DNA from: Arenibaculum pallidiluteum
GTDB lineage: Bacteria; Pseudomonadota; Alphaproteobacteria; Azospirillales; Azospirillaceae
Direction of reading: 5' to 3'
DNA length: 64,000 nt
Assembly (NCBI RefSeq): GCF_017355985.1
Contig: NZ_JAFIQU010000019.1
Location: 72,466-136,465, forward strand
Made by a program: the position numbers and the translations under genes. Shown in pieces: positions 34,569-44,050 of the stretch (its first letter is position 1; each line of letters starts with the position of its first letter). Under the pieces are notes generated by a model. That model was not told where the DNA came from. It was given only the letters and a program-made list of their open reading frames with translations, and searched no databases.

Positions 34569-35591
34569 ATGCTTACACGACGCTCTGCGCTTGGTGCATG
34601 CGCTTCCGCGTTCGCGCTGCTCGCCCTTCTCGGCTCGCCCGCCGAAAGCCGCGAGATACGCGGCCGTCTCGGCCACGTCTTCGCCATCGGCAGCCCGGTC
34701 GATCAGGCCAGCAAGGATTTTGCCAAGCTGCTGAAGGAGCGCACGAACGGCGAGTTGGACATCTCGGTATTCCCCAACAGCCAGCTCGGTGGTGACGAGA
34801 CCCTCGGCCGCGAGCTGGCGCGCGGCTCCATCGAGTTCGCCTTCCTGAACCCGGGCTCGCTGACCGGCCTCGATCCGCTGCTGGACATCCACTACCTGCC
34901 CTACATCGTCACCGACTTCGCGGAGGCCGATCGCGTCTTCTACAACGAGGGAGGGATTCTCCAGAAGACGCTGCGCGAGACCCTCAAGAAGCACCGGATG
35001 GAGCCGCTGGCCTTCTTCGAGCTCGAGTTCCGCTCCGTCACGAATTCGAAGCAGCCCGTCAACACGTTGGCCGACCTGAAGGGCCTCAAGCTTCGGGTTC
35101 CGGGATCCATCGGGATCAAGGGCTTCTTCGATGCTGCGGGCGCCCAGGCCATCGCCATGCCGTTCCCGGAACTCTTCACGGGTCTGCAGCAGGGCGCGGT
35201 CGACGGTCAGGACAACGGGCCCAGCATCACCTACAACTCGCGGCTTTTCGAGGCCCAGAAGCACATGACGTTGACGAACCACGTCTATGCCATGGGCTCG
35301 GTCGTCGCCTCGGAACGGTTCTGGAGTCGGCTGTCGGAGGACCAGCGCAAGACCGTGAACGACGTCGCGCAGGAGGTGACCAAGAACCAGATCGCGCGTA
35401 ACCGAGAGCTGAACCGCGACTACGTGGAGAAGATCCGTTCCGGGGGGGTCCAGGTGGTCGAGCCTTCCGACGCGGCCATGAAGGAGTTCCGCGAGTTCGG
35501 CCGCGCTCAATGGGACTCCCTTGGAAAGACCTACGGAGCGGAGCGGGTCCAGGCGCTGCGCGCGGAGGTCTCGGCGCTGGAGCGGAAGTAG
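34569..35591 (+). CDS. dctP: TRAP transporter substrate-binding protein DctP
   Basis: A 340-residue periplasmic binding protein with an N-terminal signal (SALGACASAFALLALLGSPA). The region LADLKGLKLRVPGS near residue 172 carries the conserved arginine that binds a carboxylate in DctP proteins, and GAVDGQDNGPS near residue 214 is the usual ligand loop. The cargo is therefore probably an organic acid. The ATG at 34569 has GGAGG eight bases upstream; the ATG at 34554 overlaps that site. Followed directly by dctQ. Confidence 0.9.
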   Translation: MLTRRSALGACASAFALLALLGSPAESREIRGRLGHVFAIGSPVDQASKDFAKLLKERTNGELDISVFPNSQLGGDETLGRELARGSIEFAFLNPGSLTGLDPLLDIHYLPYIVTDFAEADRVFYNEGGILQKTLRETLKKHRMEPLAFFELEFRSVTNSKQPVNTLADLKGLKLRVPGSIGIKGFFDAAGAQAIAMPFPELFTGLQQGAVDGQDNGPSITYNSRLFEAQKHMTLTNHVYAMGSVVASERFWSRLSEDQRKTVNDVAQEVTKNQIARNRELNRDYVEKIRSGGVQVVEPSDAAMKEFREFGRAQWDSLGKTYGAERVQALRAEVSALERK

Positions 35592-36146
35592 ATGGCCGTC
35601 GTCGGCGAGAGGGCCGGGGCGATGCCGAGAGCATCATCCGGAGAGAGTTCCTCCATCCTTGATCGGGTGGAGGGCGCCCTCTACCGGTGCGAGGCGGCCC
35701 TCGTGATCGGATGCCTGGTGCTGATGCTGGTGACGATCTGCGTCAGCGTCGCCGCCCGCTACTTCGCGCTGCCGCTGCCGAATTTCGGCGAGCTCGCGAC
35801 GGTCGCCATGGCGCCGCTGACCTTCGTCGGGGCGGCGCTGTGCACCTACCTGAACGGTCATATCGCCGTCGACTTCGCGCAGATTCTGCCCTCGGCCATC
35901 CTGCGCCTGCTGGCCCGGGCGGCTGCGGCACTCTCCCAGCTCGCCTTCGCGGGGATCTTCGCCTACGTCGCCTGGGAGTTCTACGCCTACGCCGTCGAAT
36001 CCGGCGAGCGCCTGATCGATCTCGGCACGCCCGTCGCCGTTCCCGGCGCCTTCATGGTCGCCGGGAGCGTCCTCATGGCCTTCCACGCGCTTGCCGATCT
36101 GTACCGGATAGCGCGCGGCCTGCCGCATCCCGGGAGGGAGCGATGA
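35592..36146 (+). CDS. dctQ: TRAP transporter small permease DctQ
   Basis: A 184-residue protein with four hydrophobic segments (about residues 35-57, 69-90, 110-130 and 150-170) and the DctQ-typical ARYF and FVGAALCTYLNGHIAVD. The ATG abuts the dctP stop codon. It ends by overlapping dctM (ATGA). Confidence 0.88.
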   Translation: MAVVGERAGAMPRASSGESSSILDRVEGALYRCEAALVIGCLVLMLVTICVSVAARYFALPLPNFGELATVAMAPLTFVGAALCTYLNGHIAVDFAQILPSAILRLLARAAAALSQLAFAGIFAYVAWEFYAYAVESGERLIDLGTPVAVPGAFMVAGSVLMAFHALADLYRIARGLPHPGRER

Positions 36147-37417
36147 CCCCTGTTCTGGCTGCCCTGTTCCTGCTCCTCCTGGTCGGGGCCCCGATCGGCG
36201 TCGCCTTCGGCCTCGTCATCCTGCTGAACACCGAGACCTTCGATCTCTGGCTCGACTCCCTGGGCTCGGTCCCGTACGACGCGGTCTCCAGCTTCCCGCT
36301 CCTCGCCATCCCACTCTTCCTTCTGGTCGGCGAGGTGATGAACCGCGGGGGGCTGGCGGAGCGTCTGACAGCGCTGTGCGACGCGGCTCTTCGCCGGCTG
36401 CCGGCCCGCCTGGGCCATGTCGCGATCGCCGCCTCGGCCCTGATGGGCGCCATCACGGGATCTTCCGTCGCGACCGTCGCGGCGATCGGCAGCACGGTCG
36501 GTCCGGCCATGCGGCGGCGGGGCTACGCACGCGGCTACATCGCCTCGCTGGTCGCGGCAGCGGGCCTTCTCGGGGTTCTGATCCCGCCCTCGATCCCGCT
36601 CATCCTCTACGGCTCGATCGTCGGCGTCTCGATCACCGAGCTGTTCCTGGCGACTCTGGTGCCGGGCCTCGTCATGACCCTCGCATACTTCGCGACGCAT
36701 GCCCTCCGGGCCAGGCACGGCCTGGCAGGCGGACGCGAGGAGCAGGACGTGGCCGACGAGCCCGTCGTGCGCCAGGCCGCCCCCGGAGCGCGGACGGTCA
36801 CGGCGCTATTCCTTCCGGTCCTGGTGCTGGGCGGCATCTACAGCGGGATCTTCACCCCGACCGAGGCGGCGGCCGTTGCCGGCCTCTACACCCTTGTCGT
36901 CACGCTCGTGCATCGGACGCTGCGCTTCGCGGAGCTTCCTGACGTCTTCCTGAGCACGGCCAAGACCGCCGCGGCCATCCTGACCATCATCGCCTTCACG
37001 AGCCTGTTCAACCGGGCCCTGGTCCTGGCGGAGATCCCCCAGGACATTGCGGCCTTCGCCATCGGCATCACCGACAGTCCGGCGGTCTTCCTCATCACGG
37101 TCAACCTGGTGCTGATCGTGGTGGGCATGTTCATGGAGACGAATGCCGCCGTGCTCCTCATGGGCCCGCTTCTGGCGCCTGCGGCGATCCGGTTCGGCAT
37201 CGATCCCGTCCACTTCGCGATCGTGCTCGTCACCAACATCGAGATGGGGCTGCTGACGCCTCCGCTCGCGGCCAACCTCTATGTGGCCGCCCGTACGGCC
37301 CGCGCGACCCTCATGGAGATGATGCCTCACTTCTACTGGTTCCTGCTGACCACTCTGGTCGTCCTGGGCGGCATCACCTTCATCCCCTCGCTGTCCCTCT
37401 GGTACCGCTTCCTTTGA
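36143..37417 (+). CDS. dctM: TRAP transporter large permease DctM
   Basis: A 424-residue permease with about twelve hydrophobic segments. Family marks are FPLLAIPLFLLVGEVMNRGGL near residue 53, ALMGAITGSSVATVAAIG near residue 100 and LIPPSIPLILYGSIVGVS near residue 147. It moves the DctP ligand with sodium. The ATG at 36143 overlaps the dctQ stop; the open frame before it is a shadow of dctQ. Confidence 0.9.
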   Translation: MTPVLAALFLLLLVGAPIGVAFGLVILLNTETFDLWLDSLGSVPYDAVSSFPLLAIPLFLLVGEVMNRGGLAERLTALCDAALRRLPARLGHVAIAASALMGAITGSSVATVAAIGSTVGPAMRRRGYARGYIASLVAAAGLLGVLIPPSIPLILYGSIVGVSITELFLATLVPGLVMTLAYFATHALRARHGLAGGREEQDVADEPVVRQAAPGARTVTALFLPVLVLGGIYSGIFTPTEAAAVAGLYTLVVTLVHRTLRFAELPDVFLSTAKTAAAILTIIAFTSLFNRALVLAEIPQDIAAFAIGITDSPAVFLITVNLVLIVVGMFMETNAAVLLMGPLLAPAAIRFGIDPVHFAIVLVTNIEMGLLTPPLAANLYVAARTARATLMEMMPHFYWFLLTTLVVLGGITFIPSLSLWYRFL

Positions 37418-37431
37418 TCCGGAGCATCCGA

Positions 37432-38541
37432 ATGCCCACGCTTCCGTCCCACTCCCGTGCTGCGGTGCTGCGCCGTTTCGGCGAGCCGCTGCGGATCGAG
37501 GAGGTTCCCGTCCCCAAGGAGATCGAGCCCGGCGCGATCCTTGCACGGATCGAAACCTGCTCGGTCTGCGGCACGGACGTGCATCTCTCGCGCGGCTCGC
37601 TGTCCCTGAAGGTCGACCTGCCGGTGATCATCGGCCATGAGATGGTCGGGCGCGTCGTGGCGCTCGGCGCCGGCGCCGACCGGGACACCGTCGGCAACCC
37701 GCTGCGGGTCGGCGACCGCATTGTCTGGACACACACGGCGTGCAACTCCTGCTTCTATTGCACCGTCGCCCGCCAACCGACGCTTTGCGAGAACCGCAAG
37801 GCCTACATGTACGAGAGCATGGAGAAGCCGCCGTTCCTGATGGGCGGCTTCTCCGAGTACGGCTACGTGCTGCCGGAGTCCGGCCGCATCAGGGTTCCCG
37901 ACAGCGTCCCGAACGAGCTCGCCAGCCTGTCGAGCTGCGCCTTCCGCTCGGTCATGAACGCGGTGGGTCAGGTCGGAGCCATCGCGCCCTACGAGACCGT
38001 CGCGATCCAGGGTGCAGGGCCGCTCGGCCTGCTCGCCACCGCGGTCGCCAAGGTCGCCGGGGCACGGCGCGTAATCGTCATCGGCGGACCCGCTGCGCGC
38101 CTGGATCTCGCATCGGCGTTCGGCGCGGACGAGACCATCCCGGTGGACGGCACGGATCCGGTCACCCGGGCCGAGCGCGTGCGCGAGCTGACCGACGGGC
38201 GCGGCGCCGACATCGTGATGGAATTCACGGGGCATCCGACGGCCTTTGCCGAAGGGCTGGAGATCGCGCGCAAGGGTGGCCGTTACCTCGTCGTCGGGCA
38301 GCTCGGCGACGGCTCGGTCGAGGTCAAGCCGGCCATGGTCGTCAAGAAGAACCTGCATCTGATCGGGTCCTTCTCGGGCGATGCGGCCAACTACTGGAAG
38401 GCTCTCCAGTTCGTCGAGGCCCACCAGCATCACCTTCCGTTCGAGCGCATGATCTCCAACCGCTACAAGCTCGAGGACGTCAACACCGCCCTCGAGCGCA
38501 TGCGGCGGTTCGAGGAGATCAAGCCGATCATCGAAATCTGA
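37432..38541 (+). CDS. zinc-dependent alcohol dehydrogenase (MDR family)
   Basis: A 369-residue medium-chain dehydrogenase. Catalytic zinc ligands are Cys in SVCGTDVHLS and GHEMVG (GHE motif). The structural zinc site is the cysteine group in CNSCFYCTVARQPTLC. The NAD fold is GAGPLGLLATAVAKVAGA near residue 199. It should oxidise a primary or secondary alcohol. GGAG seven bases before the ATG at 37432 supports this start over an upstream TTG. Lies 14 bases after dctM. Confidence 0.88.
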   Translation: MPTLPSHSRAAVLRRFGEPLRIEEVPVPKEIEPGAILARIETCSVCGTDVHLSRGSLSLKVDLPVIIGHEMVGRVVALGAGADRDTVGNPLRVGDRIVWTHTACNSCFYCTVARQPTLCENRKAYMYESMEKPPFLMGGFSEYGYVLPESGRIRVPDSVPNELASLSSCAFRSVMNAVGQVGAIAPYETVAIQGAGPLGLLATAVAKVAGARRVIVIGGPAARLDLASAFGADETIPVDGTDPVTRAERVRELTDGRGADIVMEFTGHPTAFAEGLEIARKGGRYLVVGQLGDGSVEVKPAMVVKKNLHLIGSFSGDAANYWKALQFVEAHQHHLPFERMISNRYKLEDVNTALERMRRFEEIKPIIEI

Positions 38542-38564
38542 CCCGTCCGGCTTGGGAATTGAAC

Positions 38565-39761
38565 ATGCTGCGATTTGACGAGAACCGACACGGCCCGCTC
38601 AAGGACGTGCGGGTCCTGGACCTCTCGAGGCTGGTCGCCGGAAACATGGTGACCCACGTGCTGGCCGACCAAGGCGCCGACGTGATCAAGATCGAGCATC
38701 CCCGGAAGGGCGACGACCTCCGGAGCTGGCGGGTCGAGGGCCACGAGGTTTACTGGAAGGTCTACGGGCGGAACAAGCGCAGCATGGCGCTTGATATCCG
38801 CGGCGATGAGGGGCGGGACATCCTTCTCCGCCTCGTGGAGACCGCAGACGTGCTGGTCGAGAACTTCGTCCCCGGCACGCTCGAGCGTTGGGGGCTCGGC
38901 CCCGAGATCCTGCATGACCGCAACCCGGGGCTCGTGATCCTGCGCATCTCCGGCTGGGGGCAGACGGGCCCGTACCGCGAGCGCCCGGGCTTCGGGACGC
39001 TGGTCGAGGCGATGTCGGGCTACGCCCATCTCAACGGCTATCCCGATCGTCCACCCGTCCTGCCGCCACTCGCGATGGCGGACATGGTCGCGGGCCTCTA
39101 CGGCGCTTCCGCGGTTCTCTCGGCCCTTCGGGTGGTCGATGGCCGGCGCTCAGGCGGCCAAGTCATCGATCTTTCCCTGTTCGAGCCGATCTTCTCGTTC
39201 ATTGGGGCCGAGGCCGCCCAGTACAGGCTGACTGGAGAGCCGTCGTTGCGGGCAGGCAATCAGTCGACGCACACTGCGCCCCGGAACGTCTACGCCTGCT
39301 CCGACGGGCGCTATGTGGCGCTGTCGGGCTCCATGCAGTCCATGGCCGAACGCATCTTCGTGACCATCGGCCGCCCGGACCTGATCGAGGATCCGCGCTT
39401 CCGCACCAACGACGACCGCGTCGCCAACCGCGACGAGCTCGACCGCATCATTGGCGCCTTCATCGCCACGAGGACGCAGGACGAGAACCTTCGCATATTC
39501 GAATCGGAGGGCGTCACGGTCGGTCCCGTTTGCTCGATCGCGGACCTGGTCGATCATCCATTCGTCCGCGGCCGCGAGGTCCTCGTGGAGCTCGAGGACG
39601 AGGACATGGGAACCTTCCCGATGCACAACATCATTCCCCGCATGTCGAGGACGCCGGGCGGCTTCCGCAGGCCCGCGCCCGGCATCGGCGAGCACACGGC
39701 GGAGATTCTCGCGGAGCTCGCCGAGGCCGGAAGACCGCTGAAGAAGGGAGCCTCGGCATGA
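38565..39761 (+). CDS. family III CoA transferase (CaiB/BaiF type)
   Basis: A 398-residue CoA transferase. It has DVRVLDLSRLVAGNMVTHVLADQGADVIKIEHP (core LADQGADVIKIEHP near residue 34), VYGRNKRSMALDIR near residue 65, and the predicted catalytic Asp in PLAMADMVAGLYGA near residue 169. Its last codon overlaps the start of the CitE-like lyase (ATGA), so acid activation and cleavage are probably consecutive steps. Confidence 0.88.
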   Translation: MLRFDENRHGPLKDVRVLDLSRLVAGNMVTHVLADQGADVIKIEHPRKGDDLRSWRVEGHEVYWKVYGRNKRSMALDIRGDEGRDILLRLVETADVLVENFVPGTLERWGLGPEILHDRNPGLVILRISGWGQTGPYRERPGFGTLVEAMSGYAHLNGYPDRPPVLPPLAMADMVAGLYGASAVLSALRVVDGRRSGGQVIDLSLFEPIFSFIGAEAAQYRLTGEPSLRAGNQSTHTAPRNVYACSDGRYVALSGSMQSMAERIFVTIGRPDLIEDPRFRTNDDRVANRDELDRIIGAFIATRTQDENLRIFESEGVTVGPVCSIADLVDHPFVRGREVLVELEDEDMGTFPMHNIIPRMSRTPGGFRRPAPGIGEHTAEILAELAEAGRPLKKGASA

Positions 39762-40648
39762 CGCGCACCCTACCACTCTGGCGGTCGATGCTCTTCGTCC
39801 CCATCACGAACGAGCGCTTCCTCGCGGGGGCACCCTCGCGCGGCGCCGACGCCATCCAGCTCGACCTGGAGGACAGCATCCCTCCGGACCACAAGGAGGA
39901 GGCGCGCAGCCGCGTCCGTGACGCCGCCGCCGGCCTGGCGACGAAGGGGATAGACGTCGTCGTCCGCATCAACCGCCCCTGGCGCCAGGCCATCCGAGAT
40001 ATCGAGGCCAGCGTCTGCCAGGCTGTCTCGGCACTCACGCTGCCCAAGGTGCCCGATGCGCGCCACGTGGTCGCGATTGGCGAAATCCTGGACGAGCTCG
40101 AGCGCGAGCGTGGACTTCCTCCCGGCCATACCGGCCTGGTCGCGATGATCGAGACTGCCGAGGGGCTTGCGGAGATGCGGGCCATCGCTGCCGCCCCGCG
40201 GGTCCTCGGCATCACGGTCGGGGCCGAGGACCTCGCAGTGTCGATGGGCATGGTCCCGGACGTCGACAGCCTCTATGTCCCCAACGTGATGGCGGTCGCA
40301 GCAGCCCGCGCCGCTGGATGCCTGCCGATCGGCTATATCGGGTCGGTGGCGGGGTTCACGGATCTCGATGCCTACCGGCAGGTCATCCGACGTGCCCGCC
40401 GGCTGGGCTTCGTGGGCGGCTTCTGCATCCATCCCGCACAGGTCGCGATCCTCAACGAGGAATTCGCCCCCTCGTCAGCCGAGGTCGAGGAAGCGATGGC
40501 GATCGTCGCCGCCTTCGAGGCCGGCCTAAGGGAGGGCCGCGGTGCCGTTCGCCACAACGGACGGATGCTCGACCTCCCGGTGGTCGAGCAGGCGCGAGCC
40601 TTGATCGCGCGGCGGCAACTGATAGAGAGGCAGGGCGCGAATAGCTAA
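39758..40648 (+). CDS. CitE-type CoA-ester lyase (HpcH/HpaI superfamily)
   Basis: A 296-residue TIM-barrel lyase. Marks are RSMLFVPITNERFL at the start, the metal-site IQLDLEDSIPPDHKEEAR near residue 32, arginine in VVRINRP, ETAEGLAEM near residue 132 with metal-binding Glu, GAEDLAVSMGM near residue 155 and FCIHPAQV near residue 223. Family members split citryl-, malyl- or citramalyl-CoA into acetyl-CoA (or another acyl-CoA) and a 2-oxo acid. Substrate here is unknown; a hydroxypyruvate or glyoxylate product would fit the divergent reductase and kinase genes. Confidence 0.87.
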   Translation: MTRTLPLWRSMLFVPITNERFLAGAPSRGADAIQLDLEDSIPPDHKEEARSRVRDAAAGLATKGIDVVVRINRPWRQAIRDIEASVCQAVSALTLPKVPDARHVVAIGEILDELERERGLPPGHTGLVAMIETAEGLAEMRAIAAAPRVLGITVGAEDLAVSMGMVPDVDSLYVPNVMAVAAARAAGCLPIGYIGSVAGFTDLDAYRQVIRRARRLGFVGGFCIHPAQVAILNEEFAPSSAEVEEAMAIVAAFEAGLREGRGAVRHNGRMLDLPVVEQARALIARRQLIERQGANS

Positions 40649-40710
40649 CCTTTCGCCGGGCGGGTGACAATCACGGCCCCGCCTCTCACCAGGGGGGCGG
40701 GGCAAGCATC

Positions 40711-41640
40711 ATGGATCTACGTCAGCTTCGGTACTTCCTTGCCGTTGCCGAGCACGGGTCGATCCTGAAGGCGTCCCAGCATCTGCGGGTCGCGCAGCCC
40801 TCCATCAGCGCCCACCTTCGAAACCTCGAGCAGGAACTCGGCGTGGTCCTCTTCGAGCGAAGCACGCGGGGCGTCGTCGCCACGGTCGAAGGGCTCGAAC
40901 TCGTCAAGCACGCGCGCCTGATCCTCAAGTCCGCGGACGACGCCCGGGAAAGCCTGCGCTCCCATTCCGAGAGCCCCGTCGGCCGGGTCGTCTTCGCGAT
41001 CCCGAGCTCGCTCGTTGCCATCCTGACCGTGCCGCTGATCGAGGAGGTCCGTCGTCGGCTGCCGAACGTCAGTCTCCGCGTGGTCGAGAGCATGACAGGC
41101 TACATCGTGGAGTGGCTGAACGACGGCCGAGTGGATGTCGGCCTCCTGTACAATGCCGACCATATCTCGGGAGTTGATTCCGTCCGTCTCCTGACCGAGG
41201 AGCTTTATGTCGGAGGCCACGACGAGAAGAGCCTGGAGGGCATCGCCGTCGACGGGGAGATCCCATTCGAGCGCCTGGAGGGGCTGCCGCTCGTCCTGCC
41301 GGGACGAGAGCACGGCCTTCGCGCCCTGGTCGAACAAACCGCCCGGCGGTTGGGGATGCACCTCTCGATCGAGATCGAGATCGATGCATTCAGCCAGATC
41401 AAGCAGCTCGTGAGGCGCGGGGTCGGCTACACGGTCCTGTCTCTGGCGGCGCTGCACGAGGATCTCCCGGACAGGGCGATCGCCGTGGCCCGGATCGTCC
41501 ACCCCGCGGTGGAGCGCGCGGTGTTCATCGCGCATGCCAGCAACCGACCGCTCTCACGCGCATCACGTGAAGTCGAAAGGATCGCGATCCGGATTCTGCA
41601 GAACGAAGCCCGCGCAGGCTGGTGGCGCGCACGGCTCTGA
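40711..41640 (+). CDS. LysR-family regulator
   Basis: A 309-residue regulator. The N-terminal helix-turn-helix is GSILKASQHLRVAQPSISAHL (about residues 16-36) followed by LEQELGVVLFERSTRG, the standard LysR start. The effector domain covers about 90-300. It closes the rightward operon 62 bases after the lyase gene and probably senses the TRAP cargo or a CoA intermediate, binding the palindrome at 32836-32848. Confidence 0.88.
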   Translation: MDLRQLRYFLAVAEHGSILKASQHLRVAQPSISAHLRNLEQELGVVLFERSTRGVVATVEGLELVKHARLILKSADDARESLRSHSESPVGRVVFAIPSSLVAILTVPLIEEVRRRLPNVSLRVVESMTGYIVEWLNDGRVDVGLLYNADHISGVDSVRLLTEELYVGGHDEKSLEGIAVDGEIPFERLEGLPLVLPGREHGLRALVEQTARRLGMHLSIEIEIDAFSQIKQLVRRGVGYTVLSLAALHEDLPDRAIAVARIVHPAVERAVFIAHASNRPLSRASREVERIAIRILQNEARAGWWRARL

Positions 41641-41691
41641 CGGCGGCCGGAAGCGCATTCAGGTGCTCCCAGCCGCCACCCCATAGATACC

Positions 41692-41720
41692 TTGACCCGG
41701 CGGACGGAAAGCGACTAAGG
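41692..41720 (+). promoter_or_regulatory. possible promoter of the CpdB gene
   Basis: TTGACC (41692-41697) lies 17 bases before CTAAGG (41715-41720), which is a poor -10 box. The gene start follows 25 bases later. Weak evidence, based on spacing and the -35 box only. Confidence 0.3.
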
Positions 41721-41745
41721 CCGGCCATCCATGCCGGGAGCCCCC

Positions 41746-43680
41746 ATGTCGCGCACGATCCTGCTTCTCGCCGCCTGCCTGCTGGGCACGACCGCCCTGG
41801 CCGGGACCGACGCCTTCGCCGAGACGGTGAAGCTGCGCGTCCTCGGCACCACCGACCTTCACGTGGCGGCCCTGCCGTACAACTACTACGCCGACCGGGA
41901 GGACGTGACCGTCGGCCTCTCGCGCACCGCGACGCTGATCGAGGCGGCGCGGGCCGAGGCGAAGAACATCATGCTCTTCGACAACGGCGACACGATCCAG
42001 GGCAACCCGCTGGGCGATCTGGTCGCCCGCGAGCGCGGCCTGCGGGACGGCGAGGTCCATCCGATCTACCGGCAGATGAACCTGCTGGGCTACGAGGCCA
42101 CGACGACCGGCAACCACGAGTACAACTACGGGCTCGACTTCCTCGCCCGCGCCCATGCCGGGCTCCGCTTCCCCGTCGTCACCGCCAATGTCGTGAAGGA
42201 GGGCTCGGACGAGCCCTATTTCGACCCTTACCGCATCATCGAGAAAAAGGTCGTCGACGAGACCGGCCGGGAGCGCGTCCTGAAGGTCGGCGTGCTCGGT
42301 CTGGTGACGCCGCAGATCACGACCTGGGACATGGCGAACCTGAAGGGCAAGGTGCGCACGCTCGACATCGTGGACACGGCGCGCCGCTACGTGCCCGAGA
42401 TGCGGGCCAAGGGCGCGGATCTGGTGATCGCGCTCGCCCATACCGGCCTGGATCCCGCACCGCGCAAGGGCGGCGAGGAGAATGCCGGCGCCTATCTCGC
42501 GGAGATCCCGGGCATCGACGCGATCCTGGCGGGCCATTTGCACAAGGTCTTCCCCGGCAAGGACTTCGACGGCCTGCCCGGCGCCGACATGCAGAAGGGC
42601 ACCATCAACGGTATTCCCGTGGTGATGCCGGGCTTCTGGGGCAGCCATCTCGGCGTCATCGACCTGACACTCTCCGACGAGGGCGGAAGCTGGAAGGTGG
42701 TCGATGGCCGGGCCGCCGCCCGCCCGATCTACGAGTTGAAGGACCGCCAGCGGGTGGCGCTCGTGGGCGACCAGCCCCAGGTGGCCGAAGCGGCCCGCCC
42801 CGAGCACGAAGCGACGCTGGACTACGTGCGCAAGCCCATCGGCGAGACCAGCGCCCCCATCAACAGCTATTTCGCCCTGGTCCAGGACGACCCGTCCATT
42901 CAGATCGTCACCCGGGCTCAGGCCTGGTACGTGGAGGGCATGTTGAAGGGCAGCCGGTACGAGGGCCTGCCGGTCCTGTCGGCCGGCGCCCCCTTCAAGG
43001 CCGGCGGACGCAGCGGCGCCGAGTACTACACGGACATCCCGTCGGGACGGATCGCCATCAAGAACGCGGCCGATCTCTACCTGTATCCCAACACGCTGCG
43101 CGCCGTCCTGGTGAAGGGCGCCGGCATCGCCGAATGGCTCGAGATGTCGGCCGGCGCCTTCAACCGGATCGATCCCGCCAGATCCGGCGAGCAGCCGCTC
43201 CTGAACCCGGCCTTTCCCAGCTACAACTTCGACGTCATCGACGGCGTGACCTACGAGATCGACGTCAGCCAGCCGGCCCGCTACGACATGGACGGCAAAC
43301 TCGCCAATCCCGATGCGCGGCGCGTGCGCAATCTCCGCTTCCAGGGACGGCCCATTGATCCCGCGCAGGACTTCGTGGTGGTGACGAACAACTACCGCGC
43401 GGGCGGCGGGGGCAAGTTCCCCGGGCTCGACGGCACGAACATCATCCTCGAGGCGCCGGACGAGAACCGCACGGTCCTGATGAACTACATCTACGACCAG
43501 AAGACGCTGAACCCGTCATCGGACGGCAACTGGTCCCTGGCGCGCACGGCGGGCGATGCCGTCGTCACCTTCGAGAGCTCGCCCAGGGCGGCCGGCGTGC
43601 TGCCCGCCGATGGCCGCATCTCTCCGGCCGGCGAGGCCGCGAACGGCTTCGCCAAGTACCGGATCGACCTCCGCCCGTGA
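41746..43680 (+). CDS. cpdB: 2',3'-cyclic-nucleotide 2'-phosphodiesterase / 3'-nucleotidase
   Basis: A 644-residue periplasmic enzyme that hydrolyses 2',3'-cyclic nucleotides and 3'-nucleotides during nucleotide scavenging. After a signal peptide (about residues 1-26, ending DAFA) comes the metallophosphatase domain with LGTTDLHVAALPYNYYADR, DNGDTIQGNPLGDL, TTGNHEYNYG and LAGHLHKVFPG, giving the two-metal ligands. The C-terminal 5'-nucleotidase domain includes VTNNYRAGGGGKFPG. GGGAG five bases before the ATG at 41746 decides the start. The gene stands alone, with a hairpin after it. Confidence 0.9.
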   Translation: MSRTILLLAACLLGTTALAGTDAFAETVKLRVLGTTDLHVAALPYNYYADREDVTVGLSRTATLIEAARAEAKNIMLFDNGDTIQGNPLGDLVARERGLRDGEVHPIYRQMNLLGYEATTTGNHEYNYGLDFLARAHAGLRFPVVTANVVKEGSDEPYFDPYRIIEKKVVDETGRERVLKVGVLGLVTPQITTWDMANLKGKVRTLDIVDTARRYVPEMRAKGADLVIALAHTGLDPAPRKGGEENAGAYLAEIPGIDAILAGHLHKVFPGKDFDGLPGADMQKGTINGIPVVMPGFWGSHLGVIDLTLSDEGGSWKVVDGRAAARPIYELKDRQRVALVGDQPQVAEAARPEHEATLDYVRKPIGETSAPINSYFALVQDDPSIQIVTRAQAWYVEGMLKGSRYEGLPVLSAGAPFKAGGRSGAEYYTDIPSGRIAIKNAADLYLYPNTLRAVLVKGAGIAEWLEMSAGAFNRIDPARSGEQPLLNPAFPSYNFDVIDGVTYEIDVSQPARYDMDGKLANPDARRVRNLRFQGRPIDPAQDFVVVTNNYRAGGGGKFPGLDGTNIILEAPDENRTVLMNYIYDQKTLNPSSDGNWSLARTAGDAVVTFESSPRAAGVLPADGRISPAGEAANGFAKYRIDLRP

Positions 43681-43687
43681 GGCATTC

Positions 43688-43717
43688 CCCGTCGCGCCGG
43701 GTGCCCGGCGCGACGGG
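43688..43717 (+). terminator. strong hairpin after cpdB
   Basis: CCCGTCGCGCCGGG (43688-43701) and CCCGGCGCGACGGG (43704-43717) are perfectly complementary, starting seven bases after the stop codon. No T-run follows. Confidence 0.65.
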
Positions 43718-44050
43718 CGCAAACCAGCCCACATACCATGGTTGCCGCCCGCTCGCCCTGTCGCGACTCGGGCATTCCGCGGCGCCATACGCCTGCAGTC
43801 CCGCCGTCCCGCAGCAGACACGCGCAAAGCATTTAAAATACAAAGTTTTTCTCGGAACGTCGCCGCCGAAGTCGAGGAATAAACTCTCGCCACCTGTTGC
43901 CTCAGGATAGCCAGAGGTTTCCCCAACCTGCCGGCAGCACATCCTGGACATGCACCCGCGGACATCGCACGGGCCAGTATCACGGCGCCTGGAAGCGCGT
44001 TAGATTGGAATAATTCAAATTTCGATGCGCAATCGCGCTGGAGACCAAAG
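43718..44050 (+). other. 333-bp gap with an AT-rich stretch
   Basis: No gene is seen. Bases 43825-43860 and 44000-44030 are markedly AT-rich for this genome. GAAT-A-ATTC (44007-44015 region) is a small palindrome close to the start of the 58-aa ORF and may be part of its promoter. Confidence 0.35.
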
